A DNA stretch of 64,000 nucleotides, taken from NCBI GenBank assembly GCA_029224185.1, contig CM055199.1:12246938-12310937 (forward strand), written 5' to 3'. Positions 48,001 to 61,172 of this stretch are shown here, piece by piece; position 1 is the first letter of the stretch; the number at the start of each line of letters is the position of its first letter. Source of the stretch: Karalla daura (lineage: Eukaryota; Chordata; Actinopteri; Chaetodontiformes; Leiognathidae). A program made the position numbers and the translations under genes. Below the pieces are notes generated by a model. The model did no database searches, was not told the DNA's origin, and was given only the letters and a program-made list of their open reading frames with translations.

Positions 48001-48889
48001 ACTGTAGCCACACAGCGTGTTAAAGGCTGAAAACAAACATGTGAGTGGAAGAAGATGTTAATAATTAGGCCACTGTTGTTGAAACTAACACAGAGTTCAT
48101 AAACATATAATGAGAGAACCAGAGTGTGGCGGGAGGAACATCAGTCTTTGGACATGGGCTGTAATTCTGAGATGAAATATGCAACAATCTGAGAGCCCAT
48201 GAAAGCCACTTACTTTTGTCTGCCCCCCCCCTCTGCACAACTTGCACGCTTTTATTTATTCTTGGGAAGCAGTTTTGGGAAATGTGTTTATTTGTTTTGC
48301 TCTTACTCTTTATGTGCAGTGACGTAAAGGCAGATGTCAAAGGGCTGTTGTTTTGACTCGTGTTTTCTTCCTTCCAGGCCCCCATGATTACTGAAGTAAA
48401 CAAAACTCAGTCGCTAGCTTGTCGTCGAGAGCATTTACACTGCAACAAGCGAGATGTGACAGGCCAATAGTCGAGAGATGAGAGGTTTGTCGCCACTCTC
48501 ATGTCCGTGCTGTAAATATGAAGCAACAAGCCTGTATTCAATAAGCGGAGCTCGACTGGGAGACTGGGTGTTTTTTTTCGGCTTCGCCTCAGGTTTTCAT
48601 AAACCACAATTAGCATGTTAAAAGCTGATTTATTAACATTTTATTTCTTGGGGTTTTATAGACGGCCTTTTTACCGAAGGCCTGTGCCAGCTGGGAAAAA
48701 ATACACACGGTGTGAGTCTCTGATGACATTTAAAGGAGGAGCAGGTCAGTTTGATTGAAAAGGAAATGCTCAAAAGGAAACGAACTCGGCTTGAGTATCG
48801 TGGAATCAGGAATGGGTCATCAGGACAATACTCATTCATTGGTACAAAAACAGTTAAATCGGGTGAAAAGTATACACATTTGGGCCAAT

Positions 48890-48990
48890 TTGAGACGAAA
48901 ACAAGCCCGCAGTGTGAGCATTGTGTGTATGCCCGAAGACGGACTGGCAACCTGTCAAAGCAGGTAAGATAATGGTTGGGTGGACGGACT
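48890..48990 (+). mobile_element. SINE-like repeat, 3' tail fragment
   Basis: TGTGTGTATGCCCGAAGACGG, then ACTGGCAACCTGTCAAAGCA and GGTAAGATAATGGTTGGGTG, follow the family's last third, with an internal deletion between the CTGTC and GGATAA-like blocks. Confidence 0.5.
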
Positions 48991-49989
48991 TCACACTGAT
49001 GTCTTTCCACAAAATTCTCAGTGAGAAAGTCGATGTTTTCTTCAGTATCTCAACTGTTTTCTTCTCTTTTTGTGTGAACGTGTGTCTGAGAGAGAGTAAT
49101 TAGAGGATCCCACCCTGAGCAGCACGGGGAAAGGCGTGCACAGTAACCTCCTCAGAAATGCTGACTAACGTCTCAGGAAGTGATGAGGTAATGCGAATGG
49201 TAACGACGGAGCGAGAGAATCACCCGTTCATCCTTCACCTGGCTGACCTCTCACTCTCAGGAGTTGGCTCCTGGGCAGAGCGCAGGCAGCAGGAAGCAGC
49301 AGATTCTTAAAGGGATCAAAGACGCTGCTGATGCAGCTGCAGTGGCTGATGATGACAACCCTCCCGAGTCGATACAAATTAAATATATGTGCAAACGCAG
49401 ACGTGCAAGCTCTTAATCCTGTGTTCAGCACAGCGTGTGGTGAGGTCCTCTCCGACGCAGGGTCTTCATCTTTTGTTGCACTTTATGTCTCGCACACAAG
49501 CAGAATGTCTCTGCTTGATCTCGTGGATTTGCTCTTCTTCTATACTGTACATAATGATTCAATAAATCCCCCTGAGAACCTAGCGACACGCTCTGTGACC
49601 TATAAAGCATGTCACACAGGACAGATGTTTGGTGATCGTTTGTTTCGTTTCGAGCGCTTTGCTCGAGTTTCACATTTGATGTGGTCTGTTTATTACGTTA
49701 CCATGAGCAGATGCAGGGAATCTGAGGTCAAACGAATATTATTCCTCACATTTTGTTCACATTTACAATCTGTCAGCGCATTTTTTTCTGTGTATAATGA
49801 GCTTAGGTTCATGTTAACATGGATGACTTGAGGATATAATAAACTTTGCCTTCATCTTTTACAACGCTCCGTAAGACGTCGAGGAAAAAACAGGACGGGT
49901 GTGTTAACCGACAAAGGCTTTACGGAGAGTTTCTGAGCCCCATGCAGTAATATCGTTTGTGCAATCATGTGTTTCACAAAGTGGTGAAA

Positions 49990-50050
49990 CTTGTCCCAAT
50001 TTCCCCGCAGGGATCAATAAAAAAAATATCTGATTCTGATCCTGGTTCTG
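49990..50050 (+). mobile_element. LINE 3'-tail-like fragment
   Basis: CCCAATTTCCCCGCAGGGATC, then AATAAAAAAAATATCTGATT and CTGATC. This resembles the 'AATTTCCCCGAGGGATCAATAAAGTATCTGATTCTGA' end of fish LINEs (recalled). Upstream sequence was not recognised. Confidence 0.5.
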
Positions 50051-50724
50051 GCTTGTAAACGACCGGGCTTTTTGCGGATGTTGCCTGCCGATGAACCTGT
50101 TCGCCTGTGGGATCGTCCAAGCAGGTATTTTTGGAGGGCCTTTCACAACTTCCTCAGCCTGTTGTTGTGCTTTTCCCAGCTTGTTTGAACCCTGTTGTTG
50201 GCACGAAATTCAGAAAACGCACATAATCTCGCGGTCTTGTTTCCAACAGCGTAGATCGTTTTTTCACTCCACCGCTCCCTCTTCGCTGCTCTTGAGGCTT
50301 CTCACTCTCTCTCTCCCTCCCATAATTTCGGTGCCCACACTGAGCATCTCTGAATCCTAAATCGTTGTTTATTACCAAACAGCACGCAACGAAGATTGAG
50401 AGTCAGAAGACGAAGACTGAAACGTGACACAACTAACAATGAAAGTGTGATTAGAAAATGCTAAAAGTGAAGTCAGAATGGAGCAGAGCCAAGTTCTTGT
50501 CAGAGGGGTTTGTTGTGTGCGCTCAGAGAAATCCAAAGCCCTTTATTGTGTTGCATGTGTATCTTTATAGCACATTTACGAGCTAAATTATTAGCTTCCA
50601 TGTGGTAAATTCTGCTCATTTGAAATTGGCCGTAACTTGAAACTATTAGGATTGCAGAACAATATGTGAAAAAAAAAAAATAGAAAAGCTGGTCCTGGAA
50701 AAGTTGCACTTTATCTGAGTTGAC

Positions 50725-50955
50725 ATGGGTTCAGCACTCTCACCTCACAGCCAGGAGGTCACTGGCTTGAATCCTGCTCGGACCGGAGGTCTTCCTGTGT
50801 GGAGGAGTTTGCATATCCACCTTGCGACTGCTCGAGTTTTCTCTAGGTAACCAAGTTTCCCCACGGTCCAATAACATGCATGTTTAGGTGGACTGGAAAC
50901 TAAAAATTGCCCCGAGAGTGTGAGCTAGTATGGTGTGTGTGTTTTCCCACTAGAT
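50725..50955 (+). mobile_element. SINE-like dispersed repeat with partial head
   Basis: CACCTCACAGCCAGGAGGTC, a B-box-like GGCTTGAATCC at 50764-50774, GTGTGGAGGAGTTTGCATAT, GTTTCCCCACGGTCCAATAA, ATTGCCCCGAGAGTGTGAG and a GTGTGTGTG block. The A-box region is lost and the 3' end is truncated. Confidence 0.65.
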
Positions 50956-53140
50956 TTATTAATTTGTGTGTCAGTAGGTAAATACATACGACAGACGTCT
51001 GTTTTCTTTACCTTTCATCTTAGCCAGCGGCACCATCGCTATTTTTAGTGATCCCACAACTGCTTAGTATTTTACCAGCATTATAAAACATTTGCCCGAG
51101 GTTAAAAATTTATATCCGTTGCACCGCGGACATAATGTACGTCCAGAAAAGCAGAGAGGCAGAGTGTAGAAACACTCTCCCCTCGGAGATGCTGGATTGA
51201 AACGTTCGAGAGGTTTTGCCGCGAGCAAATATCTTTTAAACATTTCAGGCATTAAGCTCTCGGATAAAAACGCTTTTTATGCTGTTGGAGGAAAAGAAAT
51301 ATGAAGTATTTTGAATCCAAATCTGTTTTATTTATGTGGCTCCTAATCACATTAAGTGCTATCTGCTGTCACTTTCCATTTAGAGACGCTCGTAGCATGT
51401 GTGTGATTCGGAAACATCAAACAGGACCAAGGCGAGAGCGCTGAACACAGATACATTATTAAATATCGTATTAAAAAACTATTGATGGTAATGTTTTTCT
51501 TTTTTTCTAACCTGCTTTGCTTTCCGCACGGGCAGTGCCTCTCCTTGCAGTTGATTTTATGACGTATTCGGTCGATACCTTTGAGAGTACAGAAGAAAAA
51601 CAGAAACTACGACATCTCCACCATCAAAATCTTGAACCCAACCTGAGGAGAAGAGCCTCTGATTCATCCAGTGCACAGGCTGCTCAGGCTGCGAATGAAC
51701 GAGCCTGATCCCCACGGCATAGAAGAAAAAAAAGCAGATTATATTGGTTAACTCTAACGTAATCCCTCACTGTCTACTTCCTCAAATTAGCTGCACGTCT
51801 GGTTGATCTTTTCACCCAGCAAACAAAGCTGAACATCCCAAACGTGAAAACTGTCACAGAAGATGAGAAACAGACTTCTGCGCTGGACTCATAAATCCAC
51901 ACCCTCTACGTGCTCTAATCACTCATTCCATCATATTTCTGGTCACGTCCACAAACCCAGCTTTCATGGCAATATCGAACAGTGGGAGATCTTCCCGACT
52001 CAAGAGGAAATTCCACAGTAAATTCACTCCCTGAACTGGAAAGGCGACATAGACGCTGTTAAGCTCCCTCCATATGTGTTGTGCACATGCAGCAGATTTT
52101 AGGCATAGCTTCCTCCATGCCTTACAGATGTTTCCCTCCACGGTATTTGCATCACCGTATAGCAGACAGGAAGCAGACTAAATCCCTGGAAATCTATATG
52201 CTGCGCCCGCTGTAGCTGGCAGAAGGTTAATCTGACAGCCTCATAAATTTCCAGAGTGGAGTTACGGTTAGCTGTGTCAGCTTCACATGGGATGGTAGGG
52301 GGGCGAGGGAAAAAGAGGATTCCAGCCCAAGAGGAGACAATGAATGTAGTCCAGCTCCTCTGCACTCGCAGGGATTCATTAAAAGAATAACCCCGGCTGT
52401 ATTTTGTACATGTGCCTGACAGTAACACCATAGGTGGTGTTATTAATGACCGCAGCAGCTCTCCGATTTACATGTCGCTGTCAACCGCAGGATGATGGAT
52501 GAGTAGAGTGATGTTTAAGCACAATGTGGTTTTTGGGCAGGTCCACTTGTCACTCAGAATATGGAGGTGGCCTGTTAGATACTTTACGATCTGCTTGCTC
52601 TTGGAAGAAATAATCGCAGATGAAAAATGTGAAAGAGATACAAAGGCATTCCTGTCGAGCGGTCGTCGAGGCCAGATATTTTTTTTCAAACAATAACAAT
52701 CATTAATCTGTCGCCCAATCAGTATCTCTGCTGGTCCTCGAATGACCTCTTATATTAGGCTGCTTCGTATTAGCTCACCTCTTTCTGTAGGCTGATATCA
52801 TACCCCTGCGGGTTTTGAGGCCCACAGAGGGAGAAGTTTTTTCGAAAGATAATCCAAGTCGCAAGGGAAAAATGAAGTTGCCAATTCTGATTGTGTTGTC
52901 AAATTTTTTTTTTTTTTTTTTTTTACAAAATGATTTATGAAGAAGGTAAGGGTTTGTGGCTTGAGTTCGCCCTGAGATAGCAATCCAGCATTTGTTGGGT
53001 TTCTCTTCACACCAACAGCTGTGACAACAGGAGAAAAGTCTAAATACTCCTGATTATCTCACCACATTTCCAGTCTGTTAACTACATTTATGTCATGTTA
53101 CAGGCTGCCTGTTCAACATCAGCACTCCTGTCAGTTTCCT
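50956..53140. other. intronic stretch without recognised genes
   Basis: Apart from the T21 run near 52904 nothing is recognised. Confidence 0.55.
52904..52924. repeat. poly-T run
   Basis: 21 consecutive T. Confidence 0.95.
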
Positions 53141-53196
53141 ACACACACACACACACGCACATGCACACACACGCACACGCACACGCACACATGCAC
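53141..53196. repeat. (CA)n microsatellite, interrupted
   Basis: CA units with recurrent G and ATG interruptions. Confidence 0.95.
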
Positions 53197-53662
53197 AGAG
53201 CTCAGAACAAAAGCATGCGCCTCCAAATTGCTCTTGCATCTGTTCTGGGAACTGTTTATTCCGACTGATGTGAGGAATATTTCTCCGAGAGTATCTGTGT
53301 GAACACTGTGGGGTGAATATGATACGCCAGCCAGTAATGTCATGGATGTTTGCACATATGGTATGTCAACAAAGCACAAAGAAACGCAGCTGAATTGATG
53401 CGGCTCAACCTGCTTGGAAAAAGACAAAGCGGCGGAGGTGATAGCCAAGCGCTGTTTACCCGGTCCAAAACATACATATCTGATATTGTGTCAGTGTGAT
53501 TCTGTGTGTGTTTGGGATCCTCTAACCTGACATCAAATTAAATTCTCAAAACGAATCACAGCGAGCCACGTGAGAGTTAAATAGCTGCATCGGCATCGGA
53601 GGGAGAGGCGGAGGGAGGTACAATTTAATTCCACATTTCCCTGCTGTCGTAAACAGCGGGAG

Positions 53663-53681
53663 CTCGCCTGCAGCAGGCGAG
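53663..53681. other. perfect short palindrome
   Basis: CTCGCCTGC-A-GCAGGCGAG, 9-base arms around a single base. It is the only GC-rich perfect palindrome of this length I noticed. Confidence 0.9.
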
Positions 53682-54554
53682 AGCAAAGTGCATGTAATTT
53701 GCAGATGTTGCCTGTTCAAGTACAGTACGAACTCACGTACATTTATACATGTATGTCCCGGAGAGGCAAAGTGCAGTTTACTTGAGGGTAAAGGTAAAAC
53801 AAGGACTTCTTTGTTCTAGGAGTTAAAGCATATTTTCATATAACATGACAAACTGCTCGAGATAAGTCTGACTCATTTTAACAATAAATCTACAGATAGG
53901 TAGCACCAGACTCCAGTTCCTCTCGGCCATATTGAGATTTATAGCTCCATGTTTCATCTTAAACTTTTTCCTCAATGTTGCTTTGAGTAAAACAGGCATC
54001 AAATGCTCTGCGATGTACATACAGAATGTCTACAGTATGTTTTGTCTCTGTGCAAACAGTACACAGACAAAAGAGGTGCAGAGGAATTGGCCAACTAAAG
54101 AGGCGGATAGTACAGTAAGGATTCCACAAACAAAGAACATGGATGTTGGTTTACTGTAAAAAAAAAAGGGGGGGTGTCTAAAAATGAGATAAAAACACTA
54201 AATCTGAGGGAAAAGGTTCTAAAAACAAGTGGAATTATTTCACTTGATAAGATTTCCTCAAATCAGATGTGAAGTGCTTGATTTAAGATTACAGTGATAT
54301 AGTTGAGACTTAAGATAAGAAATTAATTCTATAAATCTATAATCAAAAACTTGTTCTTATCTTGGTGAGACCTACATAATTTGCGCTTCATCAGGCCGGG
54401 AGAAAGGAAATGTGCATCGGCACCGTGGAGTTTACACAACCCGAGGGAGTCGAAGTACGGGAACGCTCATGTTTTATCAGTTTCAGACATAAAGTTCGTT
54501 TTTTTAGTAAAAACCAAACAGCAAGAAGAAAATTTCCCCTATGTCCGAGTTGGA

Positions 54555-54568
54555 GTATGAGAGTGAAT

Positions 54569-54601
<33 letters not shown>

Positions 54602-54690
54602 TGTGATGGACTGGCCACCTGTTCGGGGTGTATTCCCTGTGCAGTGGAGGTCCAACAGGCCTCTATGGGTAAGATAATGGATGGATAAAG
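54555..54690 (+). mobile_element. SINE-like repeat, 3' part with GT array
   Basis: GAGAGTGAATGGTGTGTG runs into (TG)15, then TATTGTGATGGACTGGCCACC, TGTTCGGGGTGTATTCCCTG and GGTAAGATAATGGATGGATA. The array is at the same internal place as in the 26478 copy. Confidence 0.65.
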
Positions 54691-55235
54691 ACTGTCCCAG
54701 AGATTATAGTAACTCTCAAGCATTGATAGGAGTCCCTCTATCAATTCAGACATGAGGTTCAATATTTGCCACATGGAGCAGCTGTGTAATGTCTGAGAAA
54801 CGTTGGAGATAGACTGAGGCCAGAGACAGATGGTACTACAAACGGTCTGTATTACTAATATTGTCTGATTCATTGTCACCCGTATTATACAAAATCCAAA
54901 TATTCCGTCCTCAGCTGCGGAAAAACAGATGAAACTAATGATAGAAATGAAGGCAGTGGTCCAGGAACTATCGTAGCGCGATGCAAAGTTGATTTATCCC
55001 ATGAGCTACACCTGGGGTTGGCAGGCGACAGCGTCCGCTGTGACAAACACTCAGCTGAGAAAACTCCACATCGCTCCTCTCTGGAAAACCCACAGAGCAC
55101 GCTGTCAGCAGGTTTCATGGGGTGCTTCGGAGGGATGTTGTTTTTTTCCCTCAGTAAGAATTAAGTTATGCTACAATAACAAGCTGATAATTTGTTCCAG
55201 AAGACGTTTCCAATGTAATTTTCGGCGCTTGTGAC

Positions 55236-55261
<26 letters not shown>
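55236..55261. repeat. poly-T run
   Basis: 26 consecutive T. Confidence 0.95.
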
Positions 55262-55266
<5 letters not shown>

Positions 55267-55530
55267 ACATTCATATCCATTGTATTGATGTGGAGACAAG
55301 ACGGAAAAAAAAGTTTGATAAAATCAAAGCTGTCTGCGATGAGAATTTATAAAATTAGGAAAAAATGAGTGATTAGGGAAGTTAAGTCAGTAATTTCTTT
55401 AAACATTTGCTTTATCATTTTAAGTCAGCCAATCCCTTACACATGTTTCATCCAAATCAACGAGCAAGTCATCGCTGTGGATTTTGGATGTTCCCAAAAG
55501 ACTGAAAATCTGCCTCAGTGAAGCCAGGCG

Positions 55531-55532
<2 letters not shown>

Positions 55533-55584
<52 letters not shown>
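55533..55584. repeat. (CA)26 microsatellite
   Basis: 52 nt of uninterrupted CA, facing the GT array at 55688-55765. Confidence 0.97.
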
Positions 55585-55585
<1 letters not shown>

Positions 55586-55684
55586 CCCTCAGCTTGGTTT
55601 AGTCATTAGCAGGGTCAACTAAACCCTGAACTATAATCATCCTGAACATCCTGCACACACTTGCACAATCAATATATCTGTGTC

Positions 55685-55687
<3 letters not shown>

Positions 55688-55745
<58 letters not shown>

Positions 55746-55765
55746 GTGTGTGTGTGTGCGTGTGT
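55688..55765. repeat. (GT)n microsatellite
   Basis: About 38 GT units with three C substitutions (GCGTG). It is complementary to the CA arrays on both sides. Confidence 0.97.
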
Positions 55766-55905
55766 CAGGCTGGATGGTTGTGTGTGTCAAAACACAGAGG
55801 GCATTTAAGAGATAATGATTAATACAAAGCTTGCACAGAGTAATCGCTTCAGTATTGATGCTTTTAACATATTTCTAAGTGCATCCATACACTCACCACC
55901 ATTCA

Positions 55906-55908
<3 letters not shown>

Positions 55909-55948
<40 letters not shown>
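55909..55948. repeat. (CA)20 microsatellite
   Basis: 40 nt of uninterrupted AC/CA. Confidence 0.97.
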
Positions 55949-58900
55949 CTCTTGAGTCTAATTAATTAGCGTGAACTGACTTGATTACCCTGACCTTCTG
56001 TTCTGTCATTGTGGGTTAATGGCTGAAATGGAAGAGCTTGGGTTAACACTTTCGTGGTCATGTAAACAGGGGGATTGGTTGCACAACAAATTGGGGTTCA
56101 TGAAGTCTCTGGTTCACTGCATCCACTGAGCAAAAGTTTGGCGTGTGAGATCTTATCACTTGGTGTCCTCGTTCAAAACATTACGCAACATTTTTTGTGT
56201 GGCTGTAATTGGGAAGTGATATAAAATGCTCCATATGCTGCATAATAAGAGTGAGTCATATTAAAGTAGATGACCAATTAGCCTTGCTTTTTAGCTACAA
56301 AATTGCGTGAGCATGAGTGAAATGGTAGAATGTTTTTTTTTTTACAACACAATGCACTTTGTTAATTTCTATCTCACCCACAGAGGTGAAATGGCTAACT
56401 GAATACAACAACACAAGCCATGCTGTGATACTGCAATAAAAGACCCTCTTTTTTCTTTTGTCTTCACAGAGTTTTCCAACAAGCCTTTTGAAACTTCCAG
56501 GTTCACCAGATCCTTTGTTTTGTGTGCCTAGTTACAACTCAACACCTTGGGAAGAAGCTGTAACAGCTTTAATGACTCAACATGGATGTATTTGTTGTCA
56601 CAATGTGATAGCAATCTGTTTCAATTTTAGTGAGAAAAAAAAATCAAAGCACAGTGAGAGTTGAACAAGTAGTTTTCAACTTGCAACATCATGCAACACC
56701 AAAACCACACCACGCTTCCCGTGCCAGGATTCCCTCAAATGAAGATGTTTTTATTTATGTTTGATGTCGTCCTGACAGGATTAATTTACTGTCTCCTCAT
56801 ATCTTTGGTGGATTTTTCTACTATTTTCTTTCTACTTAATTCTGACAAACAGTCGAGAACAGAGGGACAGTCAAAGAGCTGCCTATCACTGCTCTCTACG
56901 CTTCAGGGTCACTTTAAACATTTAAAGCTCAAAGTCCTGAGCACAGAACCAAAACAGAAGCATACTACTGATATTCAACAACTGCTATTGAAAATAAAAA
57001 CTTGACTTCATCAGCAAACCTGAGGACGGGCTGTCACCAGCGTGATGCACTGCCTCGGCGTAGCTGCCAGTAAGTTCATTTCTCCAAACGCTCCCCAAAA
57101 TACACACTCTGAGCATTAGTTTTGGCAGTCTGGTATCGGACCACAAGGGTGGAGTGCTGTTATGGTGGAGAAAGAGCTGAGCTGCAAAGCAAAGCCGATC
57201 TGACCTACACATATCAACTCGCTGAAACGCAAAACCTTGTAACTACAGGACGTCCTGACTGGCAGATTTCAGTTATGAGCACAGGGAGGGATGCTCATGT
57301 TGTTAAGATATAATACAGTAACGTAGTCCAATGTGTTGTATACTGATGACAAATGCAAGTCAAAGTCTTGTAGCGTCTGAAGTTACATATGGAATCATTT
57401 CATGTGTTTGTTCATAGGTTTGTTTATGGGTTTGTTATGTTTACCTTTATCAGTTAAAAAGTCCAGTGCCATCAGAGAGGATGTCTCTCTGTTTTGGGGA
57501 AAGAGGACTATTTAAATACGAACCAGATGTTATGAGCTGTGATTCAGAGGACCCACATTGGCTTCGGATCCTCTCCAGGCAAACAATTTGATGCTGGATT
57601 TCTTTGCAATGGATTGTTTGATATGCAAGGAAGATGGTGTCAGTAGAGATCGTTTTTAGTTTTCTCACAGAAGCTAAAACAATTTTTCAGATAGGAGGTT
57701 TTGCATTTTGGCCATCAACATGGTCATGAGTTGTGGGTGGAAAGACTAAGAAGATGAGGATGAGGATAAGTGGGTGAAATTAGCTTTTCCACAAGGTGAG
57801 ATAGAGAGACAGGGTGTGAATCTCAGACATCAGGGAGGGGCTCAAAGTAGACCCATCGCTCCTTGGGATTCAGAGGATCCAGCGGAGGTAGTTTGCGCAC
57901 CTTTGCGCCTCTCTGGGACCCTGGGAAGAATGGATACATTAAATCTCTCAGATATATTTGGAAAACCTTGAGATCCTTGAAGAAGGCGCTAGCGGCTAGT
58001 CTCACCATCTATCTCACTCCCCCTTTTTTCTTTCTCTGCTCTTTACAAATAAGGATTGGAGAAGTGTGTAGGATACACCACCTGTAGCTGAGGAACCAGG
58101 ACCAGCACCTGTCAACCAGCAAAGGGGGCAGCATAATCAACCAACTGACTTAAAATCACAAGACCCACCTGACTTTTTCCTTTTCTCAGTCCTACTGTTT
58201 TACTCAAGAACAGCCATATTGGTTGTATTAGCTTAGATTAGATTTTAGCTTAGAGTGTGCACTGTGCACATCTATCTATCTATCTACATACACAGATAGT
58301 TCACGGTTTGGAATATCTCGGCCAAAGAAATGTCAACATTTGGGCTGCAGCAGACCAGCCTTCCAATCCCTCGACGGTGGATTAGATCATATGTGATCAT
58401 AATGACAAAAATCACTTGACTTTGTCATCTGACACTACAATATTAAGTGTGTGTGTGTATGTTAGCAGCACCGGACCAGCCCAATGGGACACTGGAGCAC
58501 TGAGGTCACTGGGTGCAGTGGCACCCCCTCTCCCATCGGGTGCAATATGTAAATATACATTTTGTCACCGAATCTGCGCCTCTTCCACTCCTTATCTTCT
58601 ATTTTTGTTGAATTACTGAGAGCAGCATGAGTTCAGATCGTTGTTGTTGGAAGCCTTGGGTTGGATGACCCAGGTGCAGCTCAGTATAACACACGCATCT
58701 CCAAAATGTTTCATGAGAGAAGACTACACTGTCAGGCAGGTTATAAGACCAAATAAAAGTATTTACTGTATGTAATCACTTTGTTAATTTGTTATATCAT
58801 GCTGTCATCATGAGAGGCAAAATGGTCCATGTGCATCCTTTGTAAAAAGGATTTCTGCACAAACGCTCTAAAGCTGCAGTTTCACTGGCAAAGCTACAGA

Positions 58901-60464
58901 TGCATTACATGCTTTCCAACAGACTCAACAAATTTCTGATTTTCCCACTAATTTCCCACTAATTTCCAATCCAATTCTGTCCAACAATATGTATGAAACA
59001 AAACAGATTAAATGAATATGGATGATGTTTCTTTTATTTCCCGTTATTTCCTGTGATGATTAATGACCGTTTTAAAGAGGAGTCCACCTGAAGAATTCGG
59101 ATGTCGATCCAAGAAATTCGCTCTGGCTGTGTAGCTAGACTGAGATTTCTTTTGGTTATCTGACAACTGGGAAGAAGCATAAATCGTATGACTTAGTAAA
59201 TATACCAGATGACACATTGAAAAACTGCTCAGTGGCAAGTGCAGTTCACGCAGCACATGACCCCATAAATCCAATAAGCCTTTGACAAGTTCTTACACCA
59301 AAACAAATGAAGACAGCAATTTGAGCTGAAAAGGCAGAAGAAAGAGGAAATGAGTCAAATTTTTTTGGGTGAGCTCTTGGATTGAGAGGTATGAGCAAGA
59401 CAGCCCGTAATGCTATAGCCACTATGGGGAGCGCAGGGTGAAAGGAAATTGGTAAAACTAAGTTAACTCTATGGTAAAACTGTCAATTTACTGGCATACC
59501 ATGTCAAAAAATCTTGAAAAGCTTCTTTGTGCAAATAACCTGCAGCGATTGGATATGAAGACTTCAGATTAGGATCTTTACATATCACGTACTACTTGAT
59601 TTTAACTGCCTCCTGTCAGCACCAACTGGACCAGAACACTGAACAGGCCTGATCCAACTTGGTCCCAATAGTCGTCACGCCTGAGTATTCATAACTGGCC
59701 TCATAATAACAGTCCTGATGTACGTCCACCTCTTAACTGGAATACATCCCCTGTAATTCATTGTGTCTTGGTAGCTTGTAAGACTTCAAATATCTTATCT
59801 TGATTAATCTGAAATATGTGTACTCCAGAGATGAGACCTTGGCTAAACCAGGGGTCGCTTGTTTCTGACAATGAACACTCGCTGATAAACTGTCAAGCAC
59901 ATGTGCACTCTGAGATCATTTATGCGTGATAGTGTGACTGCAGCATCCTCCTGGAAGCGTCATGGATGTGGGCATATTGAACGCAGGGACAGCTCTGTCA
60001 AGGCACCCTCATATACCCCAAAGAGTTCAGAATGACATTTCACACAGGCAAGATCCGCGAGGATCCACACTGTCAACCATGAATTACCATCAAAGACAAA
60101 ATACAGGCATGTGGCGTGTTGAAGCATAACTTATCAAGGTTATGCCAGGACAAATCCTTTGACCCTGTCTGTGAGCACATTGTTCCCGGTGGTAAAGACT
60201 GATGTTAAGTCTATTACTGCCCTCTGAGAATGTGACAATGTTGTTCAAAGCTACATTAATCCATGTTTTTCAACCAGCAATGGAAAAAATGACTTCAAGC
60301 TGAAAGAAAACAGTCTGCCCAGTCACGAACTCACAGTAAGAAAACACCAGTCCCTCTCTGCCTGCATGGAGCTTGGTAACATGTCTCACGTAATGTTTTC
60401 ATTTCATAAACTGCTTAATAGATTTTAATACTGATATATTGTTGGTATAATATAGGGAGTTTGC
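55949..60464. other. intronic stretch without recognised genes
   Basis: 4.5 kb without a recognised element except the short ATCT array. Only short open frames. Confidence 0.55.
58263..58278. repeat. (ATCT)n microsatellite
   Basis: About four ATCT units, just after a TTAGCTTAGATTAG block. Confidence 0.85.
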
Positions 60465-60645
60465 ATTTTCTACCTGTGTCTGTGTTACTTTTCTCCAGGT
60501 AACCCAGTTTCCTCCTCCAAAAATACAGTTTTTGCTCGTGTGAACTCTTGAAATTGCTCCGAGGTGATGGTGTGAGAGTAAATGAGGTGTGTCCTGTCCA
60601 AAGTGTATTCCAGCAGACCTCTGCGACATTGTTAATGTGGGATGA
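60465..60645 (+). mobile_element. SINE-like repeat, diverged internal copy
   Basis: CTCCAGGTAACCCAGTTTCC, TGAAATTGCTCCGAGGTGAT, GGTGTGAGAGTAAATGAGGTG and a short GTGTCCTGTCCAAAGTGTAT tail follow the family block order. Confidence 0.55.
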
Positions 60646-61119
60646 ATGCCATCATCTGCAGTCATGTCGGTCTCCACCTGGGGTTAGCTTGCAGCTTTAA
60701 AACACTTGATCTTATGAAACCATCTCCCTTCTACCACTGAAATGAGGCATCTTCCTCCATTGAGGGGAACTGTTTGTCTGTTTGAGCTACCCCCTCAAAA
60801 TTGAGTTGGTGCAGCTCGAGGGGGTTTATCCTTCCCACTCTGATAAAAACGTTCAATCAACCTTAGAAAATGTAGGTCAGGAGGTTCTCATGAGCATATG
60901 TACACAATGCATTGCTCTAACCAATGCTGATAATCAATAGTGTGTTGCATTTCATTCGAGGTTCATGGCCTTCACCTGACAAGACAAATGAGGAACACTA
61001 CAGTTATTCAGCCTCAGACTTAAATCCAGATTGCATCGGTGCAATGATCTTCTTTTTTTCCCTTCCATCCGCTCCTCCATCTGTTTTTTATTTCCCACGC
61101 ACCCACATGACCAAACACG

Positions 61120-61172
61120 TACACACACACACACACAAAGACACATACACACACATACACACACACACACAG
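61120..61172. repeat. (CA)n microsatellite, interrupted
   Basis: CA units with AAG and T interruptions. Confidence 0.95.

Larger units (their letters stand above)
40831..48889. other. intronic stretch without recognised genes
   Basis: 8 kb with one CT array and a CTCF-like motif. Around 41060-41330 two loosely similar TGTGTGTAAAA...AGCTA/GCAGGCT blocks occur in tandem, origin unknown. No exon or RNA gene recognised. Confidence 0.5.

Noticed and set aside
49331..49831. 166-codon plus open frame
   Set aside because: No family similarity and a composition like the surrounding intron. Length alone is not enough.
60215..60235. Further CTCF-like motif (minus strand CTCAGAGGGCAG)
   Set aside because: Only about 10 of 14 consensus positions fit, which is expected by chance in 64 kb.
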